From NCBI GenBank assembly GCA_001028025.1, contig LDAQ01000113.1:1-11111 (forward strand): DNA of 11,111 nucleotides, read 5' to 3'. Under the pieces are notes generated by a model. It was not told where the DNA came from. It did no database searches and saw only the letters and a list, made by a program, of their open reading frames with translations. This DNA is from Faecalicatena fissicatena (GTDB lineage: Bacteria > Bacillota > Clostridia > Lachnospirales > Lachnospiraceae). Below are positions 5,346-11,111 of the stretch, piece by piece (position 1 is the first letter of the stretch; the number at the start of each line of letters is the position of its first letter). A program made the position numbers and the translations under genes.

Positions 5346-7379
5346 CTACTGTGCATCCAGTTCTGCCACAACAGGCTTCATATTAACCCGGACCTCTTTC
5401 TTCGTCTCTTCACCCTGTTCCGGCTCTTCGATGCCTTTCACTTCACGGAATATCTTCATAAATTCCTTACCGGTGATAGTTTCTTTTTCAATCAGGAATG
5501 CTGCGATGCCATCCAGCGCCGGCCTGTTCTCGCTTAACAGACGTTTTGCTTCATCATAGGCATTCTTCAGCATAGCCATAACTTCGCCGTCTATTTCGGC
5601 TGCTGTTGCTTCGCCGCAGCTCATAACGGGACGTCCGTCCAGATAACGGTTCTGGATTGATTCCAGCCCGATCAGTCCGAACTTCTCGGACATACCGTAC
5701 TGCGTAATCATCGCTCTGGCGATCTTCGTTGCCTGTTCAATATCATTCGAAGCACCCGTGGTTACGGTGTCGAATACAAGCTCCTCAGCCGCACGTCCTG
5801 CCAGCGCACCCACCAGCATAGCCTCCAGCTCTTTTTTGGTATTGAGGAACTTTTCTTCCTCCGGTGTCTGCATGACATAACCAAGGGCTCCCATAGTTCT
5901 CGGTACGATCGTAATCTTCTGTACCGGCTCTGCGTCTTTCTGCAGGGCGCTGACCAGTGCGTGGCCAACTTCATGGTAGGATACAATTTTTCTTTCTTCC
6001 TCGCTCATAATGCGGTCTTTTTTCTCTTTACCAACCAGCACGACTTCCACAGCTTCGAACAGATCCTTCTGGCTGACTACGTGTCTGCCGTTCTTAACAG
6101 CATTGATGGCCGCCTCATTGATCATATTGGCCAGGTCTGAACCGACCGCACCTGAGGTTGCCAGTGCGATTGCCTCCAGATCTACAGTCTCATCCATCTT
6201 GACATCCTTGGAATGTACCTTCAGGACATCCACACGCCCCTTCAGGTCAGGTTTATCTACAATGATACGCCTGTCAAAACGTCCCGGACGCAGCAGCGCC
6301 GGATCCAGTACTTCCGGACGGTTTGTTGCCGCCAGAAGCAGAAGTCCCTTATTGGTATCAAAACCATCCATCTCTGCCAACAGCTGATTCAGGGTCTGCT
6401 CGCGCTCATCATTACCGCCCATGGCAGTATCACGTGTCTTACCAATGGCATCGATCTCATCTATAAATACGATACATGGTGCCATCTGCTGTGCCTGTTT
6501 GAACAAATCCCTCACTCGTGATGCGCCGACGCCGACATACATCTCCACAAACGCGGAACCTGACAGTGAGAAGAACGGTACCTTTGCCTCCCCGGCTACC
6601 GCCTTCGCCAGCAGCGTCTTACCTGTACCCGGAGGTCCTACGAGGAGTGCTCCCTTCGGCAGCTTTGCACCGATACCCGTATATTTTCCCGGATTATGAA
6701 GGAAGTCTACTACCTCCTGCAGGGATTCCTTTGCTTCATCCTGACCCGCAACATCCTGGAAAGTGACTCCTGTCTCCTTCTCTACATACACCTTGGCGTT
6801 GCTCTTGCCGATTCCCATCATTCCGCCGCCCTTTGACATGCGCTTCATCAGGAAATTAAACAGTATGACGATCATAATGAGTGGAAGGACGATAGTCACA
6901 AAGATCTCAAATATCATCGAAGAAGCGGTGTCAGGCAGTTCCTGCTCAAACTCTACCCCTGCCTTATCCAGCCGTTCTACCAGCTTATCATCACTTGTTC
7001 GAACTGCATAATAATCCGGGGCCTTCTCCTCTGCGCTGCTCTTCTCCTCGAGCTGGCTGATCAGATTGGACGCATTATCCTTAGTATCTTCATCCCCTGT
7101 CTTAGTGCCTGTCTTACTATCCGTCTTTTCATCCTTTTTTGCATCCTCTTTTAAGGTAATATAAACCTTTGATGAGTCCAGTATTACCTTCTCAACTTTT
7201 CCATCATCTACCATTGTAAGGAATTCATCGTACCTGATTTTGGCAGGATTCTTATCCTGCATCAGTGAGTATAATCCCATCACAATAAAAACCGTCAGCA
7301 GAGTGGTTACCAGGATGATTCCCCAGCCCTGCCGGTTGTTTTTAGGATTATTGTTATTCTTGTTATTCTGATTGTCCAT
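5346..7379 (-). CDS. ftsH: ATP-dependent zinc metalloprotease FtsH
   Basis: Membrane-bound hexameric AAA+ protease that extracts and degrades misfolded membrane proteins and short-lived regulators. With start ATG 7379 it is 677 residues. That start has AGGAGG 6 nt upstream; two earlier in-frame Mets add a tail that overlaps the ribosome site and promoter. It has a short cytoplasmic Asn-rich start, TM1 (about 20-40), an extracytoplasmic domain (about 41-153), TM2 (about 155-177), Walker A GPPGTGKT (248-255), Walker B VFIDEID (304-310), the second region of homology with RPGRFDR (364-370), the zinc site HEVGH (469-473) and the likely third ligand Asp546. The extracytoplasmic domain carries a Lys/Asp/Thr-rich low-complexity stretch (about 78-105). 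It is transcribed divergently from the DUF1846 gene under a strong promoter and followed by an intrinsic terminator. Nothing essential is missing. Confidence 0.97.
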   Translation of the reverse strand: MDNQNNKNNNNPKNNRQGWGIILVTTLLTVFIVMGLYSLMQDKNPAKIRYDEFLTMVDDGKVEKVILDSSKVYITLKEDAKKDEKTDSKTGTKTGDEDTKDNASNLISQLEEKSSAEEKAPDYYAVRTSDDKLVERLDKAGVEFEQELPDTASSMIFEIFVTIVLPLIMIVILFNFLMKRMSKGGGMMGIGKSNAKVYVEKETGVTFQDVAGQDEAKESLQEVVDFLHNPGKYTGIGAKLPKGALLVGPPGTGKTLLAKAVAGEAKVPFFSLSGSAFVEMYVGVGASRVRDLFKQAQQMAPCIVFIDEIDAIGKTRDTAMGGNDEREQTLNQLLAEMDGFDTNKGLLLLAATNRPEVLDPALLRPGRFDRRIIVDKPDLKGRVDVLKVHSKDVKMDETVDLEAIALATSGAVGSDLANMINEAAINAVKNGRHVVSQKDLFEAVEVVLVGKEKKDRIMSEEERKIVSYHEVGHALVSALQKDAEPVQKITIVPRTMGALGYVMQTPEEEKFLNTKKELEAMLVGALAGRAAEELVFDTVTTGASNDIEQATKIARAMITQYGMSEKFGLIGLESIQNRYLDGRPVMSCGEATAAEIDGEVMAMLKNAYDEAKRLLSENRPALDGIAAFLIEKETITGKEFMKIFREVKGIEEPEQGEETKKEVRVNMKPVVAELDAQ

Positions 7380-7407
7380 TCTATGCCTCCTAAAATCCAC
7401 TATCCCC

Positions 7408-7436
7408 ATTATAAGTACAGGTTCCACATAAATCAA
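7408..7436 (-). promoter_or_regulatory. ftsH promoter
   Basis: On the minus strand TTGATT (7436 to 7431) and a perfect TATAAT (7413 to 7408) are 17 bp apart. Transcription would start near 7401, about 20 nt before the ATG, just enough for the AGGAGG ribosome site. No CIRCE-like inverted repeat was seen around it, so heat-shock control through HrcA is not indicated. Confidence 0.75.
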
Positions 7437-7455
7437 TAAAAAGATTATGAAAATA

Positions 7456-7485
7456 TTGTAAACACAGGGCATTTTATAGTATACT
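7456..7485 (+). promoter_or_regulatory. Probable promoter of the DUF1846 gene
   Basis: TTGTAA (7456-7461) and TATACT (7480-7485) are separated by 18 bp, and would start transcription near 7492, about 28 nt before the chosen ATG. It is back to back with the ftsH promoter; the two -35 boxes are 19 bp apart, so a shared regulator could touch both. Confidence 0.5.
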
Positions 7486-7519
7486 GAGAACGAAATATGT
7501 CATGAAAAGGAATGTGAAA

Positions 7520-8998
7520 ATGAAAATAGGATTCGATAATGAAAAGTACTTATCTATGCAGTCAGAACATATCCGCGAGAGGATTAACCAGTTCGACAAC
7601 AAGCTCTACCTTGAATTTGGGGGAAAATTATTTGACGATTACCATGCCGCCCGAGTGCTGCCCGGCTTTGCTCCTGACAGTAAGCTGCTCCTTTTAAAGC
7701 AGCTCAGCGACCAGGCAGAGATCGTCATCGTCATCAGTGCACGCGATATTGAAAAAAACAAAGTCCGCGGAGATCTGGGCATCACCTACGATTCCGACGT
7801 TCTCCGTCTGATGGATTCTTTTCGGGAAAACGACCTGTATGTAGGAAGCGTTGTCATCACACAATTTTCCGGACAGGAAAGTGCCGTACTCTTTAAAAAC
7901 CGTCTGGAGAATCTGGATATCCCTGTATACATGCATTACTGCATCAATGGCTATCCCTCCAATATCCCTCTGATCGTCAGCGATGACGGATATGGCAAAA
8001 ACGAATATATCAAAACATCCCGTCCGCTCGTGATAATCACCGCCCCCGGCCCTGGAAGCGGGAAGATGGCAACCTGTCTGTCACAATTATATCATGAGCA
8101 TAAACGCGGAATTCATGCAGGCTACGCCAAATTTGAAACATTTCCCATCTGGAATCTGCCTCTGAAGCATCCGGTCAACCTTGCATATGAAGCCGCAACG
8201 GCGGATCTGAACGATATCAATATGATTGATCCTTTCCATTTGGAAGCTTATGGCGTTACTACGGTCAATTATAACCGGGATGTGGAAATTTACCCTGTTT
8301 TGAATACAATTTTTGAAAAAATTTATGGGAAAAGTCCTTACAAATCTCCTACCGATATGGGCGTAAACATGGCTGGCAAATGTATCTGCGACGATGAAGT
8401 CTGCCGCGAGGCATCCCGTCAGGAGATAGTCCGGAGATATTTTGCGTCACTGAATTCTCTGCTAGTGGGGACAACTTCAGAGGAGGAGGCCCAGAAAATA
8501 GAGCTCCTTATGAATCAGGCCAATGTCACCGTCCAGGACCGCAAGGTCGTTGCAAAGGCTCTGGAGCGCTCGCTGGAGACGCAGGGGCCGGCTGCTGCAA
8601 TGGAGCTGGATGACGGACGCATTATAACCGGCAAAACGACAAATCTGCTGGGGGCTTCCGCCGCTCTTCTTTTAAATGTATTAAAGGAACTTGCCGGTAT
8701 TGACCATGAGCTGCATGTTATTTCTCCCGAATCTATAGAGCCGATCCAGAAACTGAAGGTAGATTATCTAAAGAGCAAGAATCCGCGGCTTCATACAGAT
8801 GAAGTTCTGATTGCCCTTTCCGCCAGTGCGGCCAACAGCAAAATGGCCAGAAGAGCTTTAGAACAGCTTCCGAAACTGGACGGCTGCCAGGCACATACCT
8901 CTGTCATGCTGTCTGATATAGATATCAAAACATTCAAAAAGCTGGGAGTTCAGCTCACCTGCGAGGCTGTTTACGAGACAGACCATATTTACCATTAA
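7520..8998 (+). CDS. UPF0371 / DUF1846 family protein
   Basis: Conserved cytoplasmic protein of a widespread family whose biochemical role is not established. I place the start at ATG 7520, giving MKIGFDNEKY and 492 residues: it has AAAAGGA about 9 nt upstream and matches the usual N-terminus of the family. An in-frame ATG at 7502 would add six residues but has no clear ribosome site. Visible features are a VIVISARDI strand (69-77), a central glycine-rich loop APGPGSGK (175-182) that resembles a phosphate-binding loop, a conserved stretch with GYAKFETFPIWNLPLKHPVN (201-220), a Cys pair in CICDDEVC (288-295), and a C-terminal alpha/beta region with NPRLHTDEVLIALSASAANS (421-440). There is no signal peptide or membrane segment. 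It diverges from ftsH and is followed 102 bp later by pyrG, which has its own promoter-like region. A nucleotide or cofactor-binding enzyme is a guess from the glycine loop. Confidence 0.9.
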   Translation: MKIGFDNEKYLSMQSEHIRERINQFDNKLYLEFGGKLFDDYHAARVLPGFAPDSKLLLLKQLSDQAEIVIVISARDIEKNKVRGDLGITYDSDVLRLMDSFRENDLYVGSVVITQFSGQESAVLFKNRLENLDIPVYMHYCINGYPSNIPLIVSDDGYGKNEYIKTSRPLVIITAPGPGSGKMATCLSQLYHEHKRGIHAGYAKFETFPIWNLPLKHPVNLAYEAATADLNDINMIDPFHLEAYGVTTVNYNRDVEIYPVLNTIFEKIYGKSPYKSPTDMGVNMAGKCICDDEVCREASRQEIVRRYFASLNSLLVGTTSEEEAQKIELLMNQANVTVQDRKVVAKALERSLETQGPAAAMELDDGRIITGKTTNLLGASAALLLNVLKELAGIDHELHVISPESIEPIQKLKVDYLKSKNPRLHTDEVLIALSASAANSKMARRALEQLPKLDGCQAHTSVMLSDIDIKTFKKLGVQLTCEAVYETDHIYH

Positions 8999-9026
8999 AT
9001 TTCTCTTGTGTACTTGAAAAAATACT

Positions 9027-9073
9027 GTATTTTTTGTAGAAATTGGTGTATACTCTTTAAGTATTTTTTGTAG
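9027..9073 (+). promoter_or_regulatory. pyrG upstream region: TATACT box inside paired 13-bp repeats
   Basis: GTATTTTTTGTAG occurs at 9027-9039 and again at 9061-9073, 34 bp apart. Between them lies TATACT (9049-9054), a good -10 box without a convincing -35 at 17 bp. Initiation about 7 nt downstream would fall at the start of the second repeat, putting a run of six T residues at positions 4-9 of the message. The first repeat also forms an A/T hairpin with the preceding AAAAAATA (9017-9024 with 9028-9035), which could help end DUF1846 transcription. The site AGGAGG before the ATG at 9101 is strong. Confidence 0.5.
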
Positions 9074-9100
9074 GCACTCATTTCATACAAGGAGGATTAT

Positions 9101-10717
9101 ATGGCAGTAAAATATGTATTTGTTACCGGTGGAGTTGTTTCTGGACTTGGAAAAGGAATTACCGCTGCGTCACTTGGCCGGCTGCTGAAAGCCCGTGGAT
9201 ATACTGTGACGATGCAGAAGTTTGACCCTTATATCAATATCGACCCAGGAACAATGAACCCGGTACAGCACGGTGAAGTATTCGTAACGGATGACGGCGC
9301 AGAGACAGACCTGGATTTGGGACACTATGAACGCTTTATTGACGAAAGCCTGACGAAGAACTCCAATGTTACGACAGGAAAGATTTACTGGTCTGTCTTA
9401 CAGAAGGAACGCCGCGGTGATTTTGGCGGCGGAACGGTACAGGTTATCCCTCACATCACCAATGAGATCAAGAGCAGATTTTACCGCAATCCTGCTGCAA
9501 AAAACATTGAGATCGCCATCATAGAAGTCGGCGGAACCGTCGGTGACATCGAAAGTCAGCCCTTTCTGGAATCCATTCGGCAGTTCCAGCACGAAAAAGG
9601 CCACGAAAATGTAATTTTAATTCACGTAACCCTGATTCCCTATCTGAAAGCTTCACAGGAGATGAAAACAAAGCCGACCCAGGCAAGTGTGAAAGAACTC
9701 CAGGGAATGGGAATACAGCCGGATATCATTGTCTGCCGCTCCGAGTATCCTCTGGATGCCGGCACGAAGGACAAGATTTCTCTCTTCTGCAATATCCCTG
9801 CAAATCACGTACTCCAGAACCTCGATGTTGAATATTTATACGAAGCCCCCCTCGCCATGGAACAGGAAAATCTGGCTCAGGTTGCATGTGAATGCCTGCA
9901 TCTTGACTGTCCCAAACCTGACCTGAAGGACTGGACCGAGATGGTGGACAATCTCCGCAATCCCACGCAGGAAGTTCGTATTGCTCTTGTAGGTAAATAT
10001 ATCCAGCTACATGATGCTTACATCAGCGTTGTAGAGGCGCTGAAACACGGCGGAATCTACAGCCATACAACCGTTAACATCAAATGGGTGGACTCCGAGA
10101 CCGTCACTGCAGACAATGCAGCCGAGATATTCGGCGATGTAAGCGGGATCCTGGTTCCCGGCGGATTTGGCGACAGAGGCGTTGAGGGGAAGATCGAGGC
10201 AATCCGCTATGCCCGCACAAGCGGCATTCCATTCCTGGGCCTCTGCCTGGGGATGCAGCTTTCCATCGTAGAATTCGCAAGAGACGTACTCGGTTACAAC
10301 GATGCACACAGCATGGAGCTTCAGCCCGACACCACACATCCCGTCATCCATATCATGCCTGACCAGATCGGCATTGAAGATATAGGTGGAACCCTGCGGC
10401 TCGGCTCGTACCCCTGCGTTCTCAACAAGAATTCCAAAGCTTACCGTTTATACGGCAAAGAAGAAATCCAGGAGCGTCACCGCCACCGTTACGAGGTAAA
10501 CAACGACTACCGCGAGGCTCTGGAAGAACACGGCATGATGCTCTCCGGTTTGTCACCTGACGGCAGAATCGTGGAAATGATCGAGATCCCCGAACATCCA
10601 TGGTTCATCGCAACGCAGGCACACCCGGAACTAAAATCCAGGCCGAACAGACCACACCCCCTCTTCAAAGGCTTCGTAGAGGCGGCTCATTGTAGGAGTG
10701 GGCTGCGGGAGGGGTAA
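9101..10717 (+). CDS. pyrG: CTP synthase
   Basis: Converts UTP to CTP using ATP and glutamine, the last step of de novo pyrimidine nucleotide synthesis. It is full length at 538 residues. The N-terminal amidoligase domain has the P-loop GGVVSGLGKG (10-19), the QKFDPYINIDPGTMNP segment (39-54), GEVFVTDDGAETDLDLGHYE (58-77) and IEVGGTVGDIE (141-151). The C-terminal class I glutaminase has GGFGDRG (354-360), nucleophile Cys382 in GLCLGMQ, and the His508/Glu510 pair in HPE. ATG 9101 has AGGAGG at 5 nt. The last nine residues after FVEAA (HCRSGLREG) are unlike the usual basic or alanine-rich CTP synthase tail, and the gene ends 7 bp before foldback element E4. No intrinsic terminator precedes E4, so the pyrG message probably extends into it. 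Confidence 0.98.
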   Translation: MAVKYVFVTGGVVSGLGKGITAASLGRLLKARGYTVTMQKFDPYINIDPGTMNPVQHGEVFVTDDGAETDLDLGHYERFIDESLTKNSNVTTGKIYWSVLQKERRGDFGGGTVQVIPHITNEIKSRFYRNPAAKNIEIAIIEVGGTVGDIESQPFLESIRQFQHEKGHENVILIHVTLIPYLKASQEMKTKPTQASVKELQGMGIQPDIIVCRSEYPLDAGTKDKISLFCNIPANHVLQNLDVEYLYEAPLAMEQENLAQVACECLHLDCPKPDLKDWTEMVDNLRNPTQEVRIALVGKYIQLHDAYISVVEALKHGGIYSHTTVNIKWVDSETVTADNAAEIFGDVSGILVPGGFGDRGVEGKIEAIRYARTSGIPFLGLCLGMQLSIVEFARDVLGYNDAHSMELQPDTTHPVIHIMPDQIGIEDIGGTLRLGSYPCVLNKNSKAYRLYGKEEIQERHRHRYEVNNDYREALEEHGMMLSGLSPDGRIVEMIEIPEHPWFIATQAHPELKSRPNRPHPLFKGFVEAAHCRSGLREG

Positions 10718-10724
10718 AAAGTAC

Positions 10725-11002
10725 GCCTGCACGGTACGGGACGCAGGAGGTCTCTGCACTGCTTTCTGGAGGCTTTCCGTTTGCTTAGAATTTCTAACCA
10801 AAAATCACGCCGGATTTGGAGGCACCGACGGCATTCACCGCACAATCCTGATGATTGTGCGGCTCAGGCCGTCTTAACATTTGCTTTGGAGAGCAAATGT
10901 TAGCCTCCAAATCCGGCGTGATTTTTGGTAAGCAATTCTAACGCGCACTCTACGCTTCCAGAAAGCAGTGCAGAGACCTCCTGCATCCCGTACCGTGCAG
11001 GC
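10725..11002 (+). repeat. Foldback element E4 (Y-tipped long hairpin)
   Basis: Arms 10725-10823 and 10903-11002 pair over about 100 bp with about ten mismatches and one bulge, concentrated around the 3' arm core at 10935-10953. The tip has branch A with a 6 bp base (10827-10832 with 10868-10873), 5-nt internal loop strands (attca, ctcag), a 10 bp stem (10838-10847 with 10853-10862) and loop CTGAT. Branch B has an 11 bp stem (10875-10885 with 10892-10902) and loop TTGGAG. These lengths and loops parallel E1 and E3, while the stem sequences are unrelated to either. It begins 7 bp after the pyrG stop. No T-run follows it, so it is not a standard intrinsic terminator. No open frame fills it on the pyrG strand. 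Confidence 0.85.
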
Positions 11003-11111
11003 TATGTTCATCCAACGACAGACAGCTCACTTCCTGGGGGGATTCTGCGGGGGTGGCGGATTGGGATGGCAGATGCGGATCGTCCTGGGAGGCAATGTCA
11101 TTAAGATAGCA

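Noticed and set aside
7380..7472. Extension of ftsH to Met codons at 7472 or 7409
   Set aside because: The extra codons cover the promoter and the AGGAGG site that serves the ATG at 7379.
9017..9039. Intrinsic terminator after the DUF1846 gene
   Set aside because: The hairpin is pure A/T with a 3-nt loop and no GC-rich stem, so it is too weak to call, although it may contribute.
10725..11002. E4 as an ordinary rho-independent terminator for pyrG
   Set aside because: The stem is about 100 bp with a branched tip and no T-run follows either end.

Overview
The window looks like chromosome of a low-to-mid GC Firmicute, most likely a gut clostridium of the Lachnospiraceae type. The grounds are the uvrC-hprK order, a ROK glucokinase beside hprK, a UPF0371/DUF1846 gene, strong AGGAGG ribosome binding sites and TATAAT promoters. 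This assignment comes from gene content and style, not from a database match.

Layout. On the minus strand, reading from right to left: ftsH (7379 to 5346), a large gene-free gap (5345 to 4162), uvrC (4161 to 2284), a 331 bp leader region, hprK (1952 to 1023) and glcK (984 to 49). On the plus strand: a DUF1846 gene (7520-8998), then pyrG (9101-10717). ftsH and the DUF1846 gene diverge from back-to-back promoters in a 140 bp gap. hprK and glcK are 38 bp apart and form a sugar-control unit: the HPr kinase/phosphorylase of catabolite repression and the kinase that feeds glucose into glycolysis. uvrC, ftsH and pyrG are housekeeping genes for DNA repair, membrane proteolysis and CTP synthesis.

The unusual part is non-coding. 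Three long foldback elements fill the uvrC-ftsH gap (E1 4236-4527, E2 4542-4831, E3 4846-5138), and a fourth lies 7 bp after the pyrG stop (E4 10725-11002). E1, E3 and E4 have unrelated stem sequences but the same shape: two arms of about 100 bp, a 19-nt conserved motif in an imperfect internal loop about 31 bp below the tip, and a Y-shaped tip made of two side hairpins with the same stem lengths and similar loop sequences. Structure and loops are kept while paired bases differ completely. This indicates a structured RNA or a structure-recognised mobile DNA element, not simple repeat copies. E3 is in the opposite orientation to E1 and E4. E2 has a different tip and may be a divergent relative.

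Smaller signals are a tandem 67 bp repeat in the hprK leader, a uvrC promoter that would give a leaderless message, paired 13-bp repeats around the pyrG promoter, and a clear intrinsic terminator for ftsH.
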